A stretch of 64,000 bases of DNA from Stenotrophomonas sp. SAU14A_NAIMI4_5 (GCF_003086795.1 NZ_CP026003.1:1570777-1634776); one strand, 5' to 3'. Positions 27,008 through 36,440 are shown, numbered from the stretch's first letter. Made by a program: numbers and translations. Notes: a model not told the origin generated them from the letters alone.

Positions 27008-29146
27008 GTGAAATTCTTCGTCTCCTGCGCCAAGGGCCTGGAATACCTGCTTGCCGATGAACTGTCGGCCCTGGGCCTTGGCAAGGCCACCGCCACCATT
27101 GCCGGCGTCAACGCCGATGGCGAACTGGAGCAGGCGCTGCGGATCGTCATGTGGTCGCGCCTGGCCAGCCGCGTGCTGTGGCCGATCGACGAGTTCGAAT
27201 GCCCGGACGAGCAGGCCCTGTACGACGGCGTGCGTGCGCTGCCGTGGCATGAGCACATCAAGCCGGAAATGACCCTGGCGGTGGACGCGCACGTGTCCGG
27301 CGACAAGATCACCCACGCGCGCTTCGCCGCGCAGCGGATCAAGGACGCCATCGTCGACCGCATGCGCGATGAAGGCCTGGAACGCCCCTCGGTCAACACC
27401 GACCTGCCCGACGTGCGCGTGAACCTGTCGCTGCGCAAGGGCCGTGCCTCGCTGTCGATCGATCTCGGCGGCGGCCCGCTGCACCGCCGTGGCTGGCGTG
27501 GTGCTGCCCACGAGGCGCCGCTGAAGGAAAACCTGGCCGCCGCGCTGCTGATGCGCGCGCAGTGGCCGCGCCTGCACGCCGCCGGTGGTGGCCTGCTGGA
27601 CCCGATGTGCGGCAGCGGCACGCTGCTGATCGAAGGCGCGCTGATGGCCGCCGACGTCGCCCCCGGCCTGATGCGCCATGGCAGCCTGCCGCCGAGCCGC
27701 TGGCTGGGCTTCGACAAGGCCGCCTGGAAGACCATCCAGAGAGAAGCGCGTGACCGCGAAGCTGCTGGCCTGGCCGCGCTGAAGCCGGTCATCCACGGCA
27801 GCGACATCGACCCGGTGGCCATCCAGGCCGCCCGCGAGAATGCCGAAGTGGCCGGCGTGGCCCACGCCATCCGCTTCACCCGTGCGGACGTGGCCGACCT
27901 GGCCGCACCGGAGCAGGAAATCGGCGCGGTGGTCTGCAACCCGCCCTACGACGAGCGCCTGGCCGCCGATCCGGCGCTGTACCGCGCGCTGGGCAACGCC
28001 CTGCAGAAGGCCGTGCCGCAATGGCGCGCCAGCCTGCTGTGCGGCAATGACGAACTCGCTTTCGCCACCGGCCTGCGCGCCGGCAAGAAGTACCAGATGT
28101 TCAACGGTGCGCTGGAATGCGCGCTGATCGTCTGCGACCCGATCGCCGTGCCGGGCCGCGACCCGGCGCAGCCGCGCGAGCTGAGCGAAGGCGCGCAGAT
28201 GGTGGCCAACCGCCTGCGCAAGAACCTGAAGAAGTTCAAGAGCTGGCGCGCGCGCGAGGACATCACCTGCTTCCGCGCCTACGATGCCGACCTGCCGGAA
28301 TATGCGGCGGCCATCGACGTCTACGAAGAAGATGGCGGCCAGCGCCGCACCTTCCTGCACGTGCAGGAATACGCCGCACCGGCCGCGATTCCGGAAAACG
28401 ACGTGCGCCGTCGCCGCAACGAACTGCTGGCCGCCGCGCGCGAAGTGTTCGGCGTGCCGCCGGAGCAGGTGTCGATGAAGTCGCGCGAGCGCGGCAAGGG
28501 CGGCAGCAAGTACGGTCGCTTCGAGCAGCGTGACGAGTTCATCGTGGTGCGCGAAAACAACGCGCTGTTGCAGGTGAACCTGTTCGACTACCTCGATACC
28601 GGCCTGTTCCTGGACCACCGCCCGCTGCGCCGGATGATGGCCGAGCAGGTGCGTGGCAAGCGTTTCCTCAACCTGTTCTGCTACACCGGCGTGGCCAGCG
28701 TGCAGGCGGCGGTGGCCGGCGCGGCCAGCACCACCAGCGTCGATCTGTCGGCCACCTACCTGCAGTGGTGCTACGACAACCTGGCGCTGAACGGCCAGGG
28801 CGGCAACCAGCACCTGCTGGTGCAGGCCGATGCGATGGCGTGGCTGGAAGGCGATCGCGGCCAGTACGACGTGATCTTCTGCGATCCGCCGACGTTCTCG
28901 AACTCGGCCCGTGCCGACGACTTCGATGTGCAGCGCGAGCAGCTGAAGCTGCTGCGTGCGGCGGTGGCGCGCCTGGCGCCGGGCGGCGTGCTGTATTTCT
29001 CCAACAACTTCCGCCGCTTCAAGCTGGAAGAAAACGCCATCGCCGAGTTCGCCCAGTGTCGCGAGATCACCGCGCGCACGATTGGCCCGGACTTCGAGCG
29101 CAACGCGCGCATCCACCGCGCGTGGGAACTGAAGCGCCTGGGCTGA
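27008..29146 (+). CDS. rlmKL: Bifunctional 23S rRNA methyltransferase RlmKL
   Basis: 712 residues from GTG 27008 ([19 protein letters not shown]). A THUMP domain (residues about 45-155) is followed by a first methyltransferase domain with [17 protein letters not shown] and [11 protein letters not shown] (m2G2445 activity, RlmL part). The second domain has [20 protein letters not shown] and [12 protein letters not shown] (m7G2069 activity, RlmK part). Length and domain order match the E. coli enzyme. It modifies 23S rRNA during large-subunit assembly. Confidence 0.95.
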   Translation: MKFFVSCAKGLEYLLADELSALGLGKATATIAGVNADGELEQALRIVMWSRLASRVLWPIDEFECPDEQALYDGVRALPWHEHIKPEMTLAVDAHVSGDKITHARFAAQRIKDAIVDRMRDEGLERPSVNTDLPDVRVNLSLRKGRASLSIDLGGGPLHRRGWRGAAHEAPLKENLAAALLMRAQWPRLHAAGGGLLDPMCGSGTLLIEGALMAADVAPGLMRHGSLPPSRWLGFDKAAWKTIQREARDREAAGLAALKPVIHGSDIDPVAIQAARENAEVAGVAHAIRFTRADVADLAAPEQEIGAVVCNPPYDERLAADPALYRALGNALQKAVPQWRASLLCGNDELAFATGLRAGKKYQMFNGALECALIVCDPIAVPGRDPAQPRELSEGAQMVANRLRKNLKKFKSWRAREDITCFRAYDADLPEYAAAIDVYEEDGGQRRTFLHVQEYAAPAAIPENDVRRRRNELLAAAREVFGVPPEQVSMKSRERGKGGSKYGRFEQRDEFIVVRENNALLQVNLFDYLDTGLFLDHRPLRRMMAEQVRGKRFLNLFCYTGVASVQAAVAGAASTTSVDLSATYLQWCYDNLALNGQGGNQHLLVQADAMAWLEGDRGQYDVIFCDPPTFSNSARADDFDVQREQLKLLRAAVARLAPGGVLYFSNNFRRFKLEENAIAEFAQCREITARTIGPDFERNARIHRAWELKRLG

Positions 29147-29156
29147 CCGGGTACCT

Positions 29157-29395
29157 GGGGTCGGATCCCCTGCGCGCAGCGCAGGGGCTCTGAGCCCGGC
29201 TGCAGCCGTAGTAGATCCACGCCATGCGTGGATACGCGATGCCTGGGGATGGGGTCAGAGCCCTTGCGCTGCGCGCAAGGGATCCGACCCCGGCCGCGTC
29301 GGGTCGCACGTCTAGTAGATCCACGCCATGCGTGGATACGCGATGCCTGGGGATGGGGTCAGAGCCCTGGCGCAATGCGCAAGGGATCCGACCCC
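29157..29395. repeat. Block of GGGTCAGAGC elements and SMAG hairpins with a 104-bp tandem duplication
   Basis: 29157-29197 is one GGGGTCGGATCC...GCTCTGAGCCC element. Then a compound unit (GTAG hairpin, ACGCGATGCCTGGGGAT, GGGGTCAGAGCCC element) occurs twice at 104-bp spacing: 29211-29291 and 29315-29395. The second copy has mismatches in the inner stem (CTGGCGCAATGCGCAAG). The block fills the gap between rlmKL and the convergent DUF3325 gene. Confidence 0.9.
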
Positions 29396-29405
29396 GGCTG
29401 CCGGG

Positions 29406-29735
29406 TTACAAAAACGCCACCACCAGGCCGAGAACCGGCAGCGCGATGGCCAGCGGTGCGATCCACGTCTGCCGGTACGGGTACAGGCCAAAGGCCAGCG
29501 GCACGCCGGCCAGGGTCAATGCACCCAGCCACAGCACCGGGCCCATCGCCCAGCCGTGGTCGACCACGCACAGCGCGAACGCGACCGTCAGCAACACCCA
29601 GCCCAGCACGCGCCACTGCGTGCGCCGTGCCGGCGTCGCGGCGGCCTTGCCGTGCAGGTCCTGCTGGTGCTTTTCCATCGCCAGCGACAGCGCGGTGAAC
29701 GCGGAGAACGACAGGGTCAGGGCCAGCAGCATCAT
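29406..29735 (-). CDS. DUF3325 small membrane protein
   Basis: 109 residues with three to four hydrophobic helices (LLALTLSFSAFTALSLAMEKH, VLGWVLLTVAFALCVV, MGPVLWLGALTLAGVPLAFGLYPY, LAIALPVLGLVVAFL). The family is found after PepSY-domain membrane proteins in iron-uptake gene clusters; no biochemical role is known to me. The start overlaps the PepSY gene stop by 4 nt, so it is the last gene of a three-gene coupled set. Confidence 0.8.
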   Translation of the reverse strand: MMLLALTLSFSAFTALSLAMEKHQQDLHGKAAATPARRTQWRVLGWVLLTVAFALCVVDHGWAMGPVLWLGALTLAGVPLAFGLYPYRQTWIAPLAIALPVLGLVVAFL

Positions 29736-31366
29736 GCGCTGGCCTCCGCTTCGGTAGCCGCAGGCGCAGCCGGTGCCTTGGCGGCTGCAGCCGCCGCTGC
29801 GCGCTTCTTCTTTTCAGCCGCGCTCAGCGGCGGCGTCCAGCGCTGCATGCGCCAGCCGCACATCGCCAGCATCGCGCCGAAGGCAAGCATCGACAGATCG
29901 AAGCCGGCCAGCACCCAATCGCCACTGAGCAGGGTCACGCCCAGGTGCGCATGGGTGGTCAGGGCATTGACCACCGGCACCAGCGCGAAGGCGGCTGCGC
30001 CGATGTACAGCTGCCACGCCCACATCATCCGCTTGGGCCAGATGAAGGCGGCCAGCAGGGCGGCGCCCCAGGCGTAGAAGAACACGTTGGCCTCGGCGTT
30101 GGAGCGCTCGGCCATCTCCAGCGGCAGCAGGCGGTTGCCCCAGAAGTAGGCGGCAAACGCGATCGGCAGGCCGGCCACGGCGCCGATGTTCAGCGCATCG
30201 ACCAGGCGCAGGCCGAAGCCGATGCGTCCGCTCTTGGCGTGCTTGGGCCGTTCCTTCACCGCCCACAGCACCACGCCGCTGGCCACCATCAGGCAGCCGG
30301 TCAGGCCGGACAGGAAGAACAACGCACGCAGGCCCCAATCAGCGAAGCGGGCCAGGTGCAGGCCATACATCACGCCACGGGTGGCGGTGGCGCCGCCGGA
30401 GGGCGGGCTCTCCTGCAGCAGCGTGCCGCTGGCCATGTCATAGCGCAGCGCCGGGGTATCGGTGGACAGCCGCTTGCCGTCGCGCTGGCGGATGTCGATG
30501 ACCGCGTTGGCGGCGCCCGGGTTGGTCACGGTGAAGCCGCCCACTTCCACGCCCTTCCAGTGCGCGCGCGCACTGTCCAGCAGCTGCGCGATCGGCATCG
30601 GCACCGCGCGGCCCTCGGCCGGTGCGCTCACCTCGGGCATGCCACCGAAGGCTTCGGCGAAGAACTTGTCCTCGTCCTGCGGGTAGGCCACTTTCACGCC
30701 CCACGGCAGGTACATGATCATCAGGGTGACGATGCCGGTGTAGGTGATCATCGCGTGGTAGGGCAGGGCCATCACCGCGCTGACGTTGTGGAAATCCAGC
30801 CACGACCGCAGGCCCTTGTCCTTGCGGAAGGTGAAGAAGTCCTTGAAGATTTTCTTGTGGGTGATGACGCCGGTGATGATCGCCACCAGCATGAACATCG
30901 CGCAGAAGCCCACCAGGTAGCGCGCCCAGTACACCGGGATGTAGTGCAGGTCGAAATGCAGGCGGTAGAAGAAATCACCGCCACGGGTGTCGCGCGCCTT
31001 CAGTTCGCCGCCGGTGTTCGGGTCCAGCGTTGCATCGCCGAAGGCACCGCGACGGCCCTTGGACGGATCGGCCTGGTCGGCAGGCACGCGCCAGAAAGTG
31101 CTCATGGCCGGGTTGCGCGGCTGCGGCAGCGTCACGTACCACATCTCGGCGTTACCGGCCTTGTCCTGTAGGAAGTCGATGGCGCGCTGCGCGGCTACGT
31201 CGGTGCTGACCTTGGCGCTGGGCAGCTCCGGGCGCATCCAGCGGCTGATTTCCTCGCGGTAGTAGCTGGCGGTGCCGGCCATGAAGATCAGCAGCAGCAG
31301 CCAGCCGACCAGCAGGCCGGTCCAGGTGTGCAGCCAGGCCATCGACTGGCGGAATCCGTTCTTCAT
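29732..31366 (-). CDS. PepSY-associated membrane protein, putative siderophore-iron reductase
   Basis: 544 residues from ATG 31366 (MKNGFRQSMAWLHTWTGLLVGW). The PepSY_TM architecture is visible: an N-terminal helix with the conserved HTWTGL, a large periplasmic part, paired helices with FDLHYIPVYWARYLVGFCAMFMLVAIITGVITHKKIF, SWLDFHNVSAVMALPYHAMITYTG, and further helices to the Ala/Lys-rich tail. The repeated His-containing helices suit haem binding. Relatives next to TonB receptors reduce ferric siderophores in the periplasm. Coupled by ATGA overlaps to DUF3649 before and DUF3325 after. Confidence 0.87.
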   Translation of the reverse strand: MKNGFRQSMAWLHTWTGLLVGWLLLLIFMAGTASYYREEISRWMRPELPSAKVSTDVAAQRAIDFLQDKAGNAEMWYVTLPQPRNPAMSTFWRVPADQADPSKGRRGAFGDATLDPNTGGELKARDTRGGDFFYRLHFDLHYIPVYWARYLVGFCAMFMLVAIITGVITHKKIFKDFFTFRKDKGLRSWLDFHNVSAVMALPYHAMITYTGIVTLMIMYLPWGVKVAYPQDEDKFFAEAFGGMPEVSAPAEGRAVPMPIAQLLDSARAHWKGVEVGGFTVTNPGAANAVIDIRQRDGKRLSTDTPALRYDMASGTLLQESPPSGGATATRGVMYGLHLARFADWGLRALFFLSGLTGCLMVASGVVLWAVKERPKHAKSGRIGFGLRLVDALNIGAVAGLPIAFAAYFWGNRLLPLEMAERSNAEANVFFYAWGAALLAAFIWPKRMMWAWQLYIGAAAFALVPVVNALTTHAHLGVTLLSGDWVLAGFDLSMLAFGAMLAMCGWRMQRWTPPLSAAEKKKRAAAAAAAKAPAAPAATEAEASA

Positions 31367-31722
31367 GCCCAGGCTCCCAGCAGGCGCGACGCGGCGGCCA
31401 GCAGCAGGGTGGGGCCAAGGATGCCGACCCAGGCGCGCAGTGCGCTGCGCGTAGCAAAGGCCCACAGCGCGGCGCAGGCGGCGACCACGATGGCCAGCAG
31501 CATGCCGGTCAGCACGGCCTGCCCGCGCGCGGCGGGCAGCGCCACGGCGCAGAACACGCTGGTCATCGAGGCCAGCGCGTAGCCGCCGAAGATCGCGGCC
31601 AGGGAACGGGACAGCACTCCCCAGCGTTCGCTGGCGAAGAAGGTGCTGAGGCGGGAGCTGGCAAGTTCGGGCGAGCGGTCCACGGCGGTCCTGCAGGTTC
31701 GTTGGAAGAAAGGCCGGCGCAC
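31363..31722 (-). CDS. DUF3649 membrane protein
   Basis: 119 residues with three hydrophobic helices (SRSLAAIFGGYALASMTSVF, VLTGMLLAIVVAACAALWAF, WVGILGPTLLLAAASRLLGAW). The family accompanies PepSY membrane proteins and TonB receptors of iron uptake. The stop overlaps the PepSY gene start. It follows the receptor by 69 bp with a hairpin in between, so it is probably part of the same transcript. Confidence 0.8.
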   Translation of the reverse strand: MRRPFFQRTCRTAVDRSPELASSRLSTFFASERWGVLSRSLAAIFGGYALASMTSVFCAVALPAARGQAVLTGMLLAIVVAACAALWAFATRSALRAWVGILGPTLLLAAASRLLGAWA

Positions 31723-31754
31723 CGAAGCGCGCCGGAGGTGGCCATCCGTGGCCG

Positions 31755-31778
31755 GGCGCCGGTCGCAGAACCGGCGCC
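31755..31778 (-). promoter_or_regulatory. Intercistronic hairpin after the TonB receptor gene
   Basis: GGCGCCGGT-CGCAGA-ACCGGCGCC, a perfect 9-bp stem with no U-tract. It may attenuate or process the receptor transcript before the membrane genes. Confidence 0.5.
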
Positions 31779-31791
31779 ATCCATCAGGGCA

Positions 31792-34014
31792 TCAGAGCTT
31801 CCAGCGCAGGGTCATGGTGACGTTGCGCGGTTCGCCCCAGTACACGCCGTTGTAGAAACCGACGTTGCTGTAATACTTCTTGTCCAGCAGGTTGCTGATG
31901 TTGAGCTGGGCGCTGAAGTTCTCGTTGAAGCGGTAGCCGCCGGCCAGGTTCAGCAGGTAGAACGCGTCCTGCTGGATGACGCCGGGTTCGGTGCGGCCGC
32001 TGGTCAGGTAGTCGGCCGCCGGCTTGGTGCTGGCGCGCCAGATGCGGCTCTGCCAGGTGGCACCGCCGCCCAGCCAGAAGCGGCCATCGATGCCGCCCGG
32101 ACGCCAGCTGGCGTTGAGGCGGAAGGTGTCCTGTGGGGTGGTGCTGTTCTGTACCACGCCGAGCTGGCTGCGGCTGACGGCGTGGGCGAAGCCCGCCGAG
32201 AGGTTCCAGCTTTCGCCGATACTGCCCTGTGCTTCCACTTCCCAGCCGTGCACCTTGTTGCCCTTGCCGGTGGAGCGGTAGGCCTGGGTGCCATCCGGAA
32301 GCGAATTCAGCGGCACCGAATCATCGACCTCGGCCACATTGTCCTTCTCGCCCTCGAAGATCGCCGCCGAGGCATTCAGCAGGCCGTCGAAGAACTCGGC
32401 CTTCAGGCCGCCTTCGTACATCTTGCCGACCACCGGCTCCAGGTAGCTGCCGTTCTTGTCGCGGTAGTTCTGCGGCGCGAAGATGTCGGTGTAGCTGGCA
32501 TAGGCGCTGAGCACGCGGTTGAAGTCGTACACCACGCCGGCGTACGGCGTGGTCTGGTCCTTGGGCTTGTAGCCGGTGCGCGTGGTGCCGGTGCGGTTGC
32601 CGCTGCTGTCGTAGCTGTAGCGCCAGGTCTTGGTTTCCCAGTTGCCGTAGCGCACGCCGGCCACCACCAGCAGCGGGTCGGCCAGGCGCAGGCGGGTAGC
32701 CACGTAGGCCGCCTGCTGGCGAAGCTCATCCTGCGAACCCAGGTAGCCCGGACGGGTCACCGACAGCGGCGCGACATCGCCGGTCCAGTTCCGCCAGTCG
32801 GGCACCTGGGTGTAACTGGTGGGGTAGGGGTCGATGGATGCCGACGGGTACTCGCCCTTGCGCACCGACTGGCCTGCGCCGAACACCACTTCCTGGGTGT
32901 GGCCGAACAGTTCGAAGCTGCCGGTGGCGTTGACGTCCGCCACATCCATCGTGCTGTCTTCGACGAAGTTGCCGATGTAGGCCAGCACGCCGGTGCCGTC
33001 GGCACGCGGGTAGCCCTGCGCGCCATACCAGACCGCGCCATCGGTGTTGCGCTTGGCGCGGCTGATCGCGGCCTTCACTGACCAGTGGCTGCCCAGCTGC
33101 TGTTCCAGCCGCGCGAAGGTGGTCTTCTCGATGATCGGCCAGCTGCTCCACGACGCCGAGAAGTTGGTCGAGCGCGGCAGGTTGGCCGGTGTGCCGTCCG
33201 GGCCCCAGTACGGCACCACGCCCCAGGTCACGCCGCTGGTATGCGGCGACTGGTATTCGTAGCCCACCTCGAACAGCGTGCTGTCGGTCAGGTCGGCCTG
33301 GACGATGCCGTAGAACACGTCCTTGTCCAGCTGGTAGACATCACGGAACGAGTCGCTCTGCTGCTTGGCGGCGACCACGCGCGCGCGGATGCGGCCGTCC
33401 CAGGCGATCGGGCCGCCCAGATCGGCTTCCAGACGCTGGTTGCCCCAGCGGCCCAGGGTCAGGTTGGCACCCATCTGGAAGGTGTCGGTCGGGCGCTTGC
33501 GCACCATGCTGATGGTGCCGGACGGGTCACCGGCGCCGGTGGTCAGGCCGGTGGCACCGCGGATCACTTCGATGCGCTCGTAGATCACGTTGTCGGTGTT
33601 GGTCTTGATCGACCCACCGAACGTGTTGAGCATGCCGTCGATCTGGAAATTGGTGATGTTGTAGCCACGCGAGACATAGTTGATGCGCTCGCTGTCGGTG
33701 ACCGCCACATGCACGCCGGTCACCTGGCCCATCACATCGGACAGCGAGAACAGGCCCATGTCATCCAGGCGCTGGCGGGTGATGACGGTGACCGACTGCG
33801 GCGTCTCGCGCAGGGACAGGTCCAGCTTGGTCGCACTGCGGGTGTTCTTCACTGTGTAGCCGTTCTGGATCTCGCCGTCGGCGGTTACTTTCACCGTGTC
33901 CAGCGTGCGCGCATCGGCGGCGGACGGTGCATCGGCGTGGGCCAGCGGGGCACACAACAACGTGGCCAGGGCCAGCGCCAGGGGGGAAACGACGGGAATG
34001 TTCGGTCGGGCCAT
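31792..34014 (-). CDS. TonB-dependent ferric-siderophore receptor
   Basis: About 740 residues from ATG 34014 (MARPNIPVV); ATGs at 34029 and 34050 are alternatives and none has a clear ribosome site. A signal peptide ends near PLAHA. The plug domain contains RETPQSVTVITRQRLDDMGL, NYVSRGYNITNFQIDGML and IEVIRGATGLTTGAGDPSGTISMVRKRPT, typical of siderophore rather than vitamin receptors. The barrel runs to a C-terminal FNGVYWGEPRNVTMTLRWKL-like strand. A Fur-box-like site lies upstream at 34211, and the reductase-like membrane genes follow. Confidence 0.92.
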   Translation of the reverse strand: MARPNIPVVSPLALALATLLCAPLAHADAPSAADARTLDTVKVTADGEIQNGYTVKNTRSATKLDLSLRETPQSVTVITRQRLDDMGLFSLSDVMGQVTGVHVAVTDSERINYVSRGYNITNFQIDGMLNTFGGSIKTNTDNVIYERIEVIRGATGLTTGAGDPSGTISMVRKRPTDTFQMGANLTLGRWGNQRLEADLGGPIAWDGRIRARVVAAKQQSDSFRDVYQLDKDVFYGIVQADLTDSTLFEVGYEYQSPHTSGVTWGVVPYWGPDGTPANLPRSTNFSASWSSWPIIEKTTFARLEQQLGSHWSVKAAISRAKRNTDGAVWYGAQGYPRADGTGVLAYIGNFVEDSTMDVADVNATGSFELFGHTQEVVFGAGQSVRKGEYPSASIDPYPTSYTQVPDWRNWTGDVAPLSVTRPGYLGSQDELRQQAAYVATRLRLADPLLVVAGVRYGNWETKTWRYSYDSSGNRTGTTRTGYKPKDQTTPYAGVVYDFNRVLSAYASYTDIFAPQNYRDKNGSYLEPVVGKMYEGGLKAEFFDGLLNASAAIFEGEKDNVAEVDDSVPLNSLPDGTQAYRSTGKGNKVHGWEVEAQGSIGESWNLSAGFAHAVSRSQLGVVQNSTTPQDTFRLNASWRPGGIDGRFWLGGGATWQSRIWRASTKPAADYLTSGRTEPGVIQQDAFYLLNLAGGYRFNENFSAQLNISNLLDKKYYSNVGFYNGVYWGEPRNVTMTLRWKL

Positions 34015-34210
34015 ACAGTGCGATTCCATGCAGGAGGAAAACATCAGCGATGGAATCCATGCGTGCGGGCGCCTGCGCGGAATCGCGCGACCCGAGGCAT
34101 CTCCCATCGCCACGCGCTGACGGCCAGGGCCGTCGGCGCACGAGGAGCCGGGGATGTACACGGGCGGAAGCGCGGTGGGGGCGCCAGGTGGCTGAGCGTA
34201 CAACCGATCA

Positions 34211-34229
34211 GTAAATGATAGGCATTCGC
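34211..34229. promoter_or_regulatory. Candidate Fur box of the TonB receptor
   Basis: GTAAATGATAGGCATTCGC matches the 19-bp consensus GATAATGATAATCATTATC at 13 positions, including AATGATA and CATT. It sits about 200 bp upstream of the receptor start and 45 bp beyond the stop of the convergent-side DUF4124 gene, so iron control of the receptor is likely. Confidence 0.65.
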
Positions 34230-34273
34230 ATTTCGTTAATCAAGCATGGGTTGGCCGGGGCCGGGGCCGGCCT

Positions 34274-34675
34274 TCAGCGCGAAGCGCAGGCGCGGGTGAC
34301 GTCGTCGTTGAGCTGCCGCTGCGGCGTGCGCGTGCCGAACCACTCGGCCATCTCGCGGCGCGCCCGCGCCTTGTCGCAGGCCTCGGCGTTGCTGGCGGCC
34401 TCGATGACCGTGCCGGATCCCTGCGGCGCACTGCGGCCGGCGTTGGCCTGAAGCTGACGGCGCGCATCGCGGAGCTCGCGGTCGACCCGCTCCGATTCCT
34501 GCCAGCTGAGCTTGGGATCACGCACGATCGGCCGCGTCACGCCCGTATCCTGCCCGCTCGGGCAGGGCAGCGTCTGGTAGACGCTACGACCGCCATCGTT
34601 GCACTTGTACACACGCTGCGCGCACGCATCACCTGCCGCCGCCAGCAGTGGCAGCAACACCCATATCCTTCGCAT
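34274..34675 (-). CDS. DUF4124-domain secreted protein
   Basis: 133 residues. A signal peptide (IWVLLPLLAAAGDACA) is followed by the DUF4124 motif QRVYKCNDGGRSVYQTLPC, in which two cysteines probably pair. A helical charged region (ESERVDRELRDARRQLQ) and a C-terminal DNDVTRAC-like segment with a third and fourth Cys follow. Periplasmic; function unknown. Confidence 0.78.
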   Translation of the reverse strand: MRRIWVLLPLLAAAGDACAQRVYKCNDGGRSVYQTLPCPSGQDTGVTRPIVRDPKLSWQESERVDRELRDARRQLQANAGRSAPQGSGTVIEAASNAEACDKARARREMAEWFGTRTPQRQLNDDVTRACASR

Positions 34676-34769
34676 GGATCCCCCCACGGGCCACCTTGGC
34701 CCGCATGGCGCGGGAGCATAAGGAGTGCGACCCCGGTCGCGCAATATGCCTTCGTCTTCCGCCAGACAT

Positions 34770-34829
34770 GGGGTCAGAGCCCGTTGCGCAGCAACGGAAT
34801 CCGACCCCGTGCCGACCAACGGTCGGCAC
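34770..34829. repeat. GGGTCAGAGCCC element plus SMAG-like palindrome
   Basis: GGGGTCAGAGCCC-GTTGCGCAGCAAC-GGAATCCGACCCC at 34770-34808 has a perfect inner stem GTTGC/GCAAC. The palindrome GTGCCGACC-AAC-GGTCGGCAC is at 34809-34829. The same order (element, palindrome, then the composite element) occurs near 25311-25694. Confidence 0.85.
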
Positions 34830-34841
34830 CCACCATCAGCA

Positions 34842-35032
34842 GCGGGAAACTGTCAGGGGCGGGGCGGTGTGGGTGGGCAGGACCGTTGGCGCCATGGATG
34901 GCGCCATCGAGCCCCCATGGACGGGTTTACGGCGTGTCCTGCCCACTCACACCGCCCCGCCATCCCACGGAATGCAGGCTTTTGCCGTTGACGTTGACGT
35001 TGCCGCTGCGGGTGCAGGGCGCAGCCCTGCCG
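34842..35032. repeat. Composite ~190-bp palindromic element, copy B
   Basis: Blocks in order: GCGGGAAACTGTC (34842-34854); left arm GGCGGGGCGGTGTGGGTGGG (34858-34883, 26 bp); inner hairpin GGCGCCATGGATGGCGCC, then CATGGACG; right arm (34936-34961, one G-T mismatch to the left arm); spacer; GGTGCAGGGCGCAGCCCTGC (35011-35032). It ends 9 bp before the stop of the DUF445 gene on the minus strand, mirroring copy A. Confidence 0.85.
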
Positions 35033-35041
35033 GAAACCCAC

Positions 35042-36328
35042 TCAGAATCTGAACAGCACCGTCGCCGCATGCAGCAGCACCCCGATCAACCCACCCACCA
35101 GCGTGCCGTTGAACCGGATGAACTGCAGGTCGCGGCCCACGCTCAGTTCCAGCTGCTCGACCAGGTGCCGCTCGTCCCAGCCCTTCACCGTCTGCGCGAT
35201 GTGCGTGGTCACCCCCTCTCGCAGGCGCTCGGTCAACCGCTGCGCACCCTCCAGCAGATGCTGGTTGAGCGCATCGCGCAGCGCCGGATCGGCCTGCAGC
35301 GTCGCACCCAGCGATGCCAGGCTGCGCTGCAGGTGACCGACCAGCGCCGAATCCTCGCGCTGCAGGTCCGCGCGCAGGCTGGCGTGGATGCGCGCCCACA
35401 GCCCCTGCACATACTCCTGCAGGGCCGGGTGGTCGATCATTTCCTGCTTCAGCTGTTCGATGCGCTCGGCCAGCGCCGGGTCTTCGCGCAGGCGCTGCAC
35501 GTAGTTGCCCAGCCAGGTCTCGTAATCCTGCCGCAACGGATGCTGCGGCTCGGCCAGGACCTGCTGCAGCTCCTCCAGCACCGCACGCGCCAGGCGCTCG
35601 GCCAGGCTGTCACCGATCTCGTCGATCGGCTTGATCCAGTTCACCGTGTTCGACAGCGTCGGCCACTCGCGCTGGATGTAGCGCACGATCAACTGCGAAG
35701 CGCGCTCCTTCACTTCCGGTTGTTCCAGCCAGCGGCCGAGCCGCTGCAGGCCCTCGTCCAGCACGCGCTGGTGGCGGCCATCGGCGGTCAGCAGGGCCAG
35801 CAGTTCGCCAGCGGTGGAGGCCGCGTTCCACTGTCGCAGCTGTTGCACGACGAAGCTGTGCAACTGCCGGCGCACGGCGCCTTCGTCGAAGAAATCCAGG
35901 GCCTGCAGCGCCCAGCCACGGGCCATGTCGGCCAGCATCCGCGAACGCGCCGGGTCGGCCAGCCAGCTGCCGAGACGGCTGGCCGGATCGAACACCTGCA
36001 GCTTGGCCAGCAGCACGCCCGGTTCCAGGAACTGGTCGCGCACGAACAGGGCAAGGCTGTCGCCGATGCGTTCCTTGCTGCGGGGGATGATCGCCGTGTG
36101 CGGAATGGGCAGGCCCATCGGCCGCCGGAACAGCGCCACCACCGCGAACCAGTCGGCCAGCGCGCCCACCGCGGCGGCCTCGCAGAAGGCCGACACCCAG
36201 GCCCAGCCACCGCGCTCACCCTGCCAGTGGCTGACCGCGAACCCGGCCAGCATCAACAGCAGCAGGCCCAGGGCGATGGCTTTCAGGCGTCGCAGCTGCG
36301 CGCGACGCGGATCGATGGCAGACGTCAT
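35042..36328 (-). CDS. DUF445-family inner-membrane protein
   Basis: 428 residues. An N-terminal helix (LKAIALGLLLLMLAGFAVSHW) and the conserved segment FCEAAAVGALADWFAVVALFRRPMGLPIPHTAIIPRSKERIG identify DUF445. The long middle region is helical and rich in Glu/Gln/Arg. The C-terminus has a membrane segment (IRFNGTLVGGLIGVLLHAATVLFRF). Found in many bacteria; function unknown. Confidence 0.85.
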   Translation of the reverse strand: MTSAIDPRRAQLRRLKAIALGLLLLMLAGFAVSHWQGERGGWAWVSAFCEAAAVGALADWFAVVALFRRPMGLPIPHTAIIPRSKERIGDSLALFVRDQFLEPGVLLAKLQVFDPASRLGSWLADPARSRMLADMARGWALQALDFFDEGAVRRQLHSFVVQQLRQWNAASTAGELLALLTADGRHQRVLDEGLQRLGRWLEQPEVKERASQLIVRYIQREWPTLSNTVNWIKPIDEIGDSLAERLARAVLEELQQVLAEPQHPLRQDYETWLGNYVQRLREDPALAERIEQLKQEMIDHPALQEYVQGLWARIHASLRADLQREDSALVGHLQRSLASLGATLQADPALRDALNQHLLEGAQRLTERLREGVTTHIAQTVKGWDERHLVEQLELSVGRDLQFIRFNGTLVGGLIGVLLHAATVLFRF

Positions 36329-36362
36329 GGGGGGAGTCTAACCGGCACCGCATGAGCGTCCG

Positions 36363-36437
36363 GTAGTGCCGGCCGCTGGCCGGCATCCAATGGGCCGTGA
36401 TGCCGTATCGGCGTTGCCGGCCAGCGGCCGGCACTAC
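36363..36437. repeat. Facing pair of SMAG-type stem-loops
   Basis: 36363-36386 (GTAGTGCCGGCCGC-TGGCCGGCAT) and its inverted copy 36414-36437 (arms TGCCGGCC/GGCCGGCA, ending CTAC). They separate DUF445 from the ParB-like gene; the latter ends 3 bp away. Confidence 0.88.
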
Positions 36438-36440
36438 CGG

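Noticed and set aside
26744..29116. 790-residue open frame antisense to rlmKL
   Set aside because: Shadow of a well-conserved gene; no motifs and typical GC-frame bias.
31755..31778. Terminator between the TonB receptor and DUF3649
   Set aside because: The hairpin has no U-tract and the membrane genes need a promoter; treated as an intercistronic structure instead.
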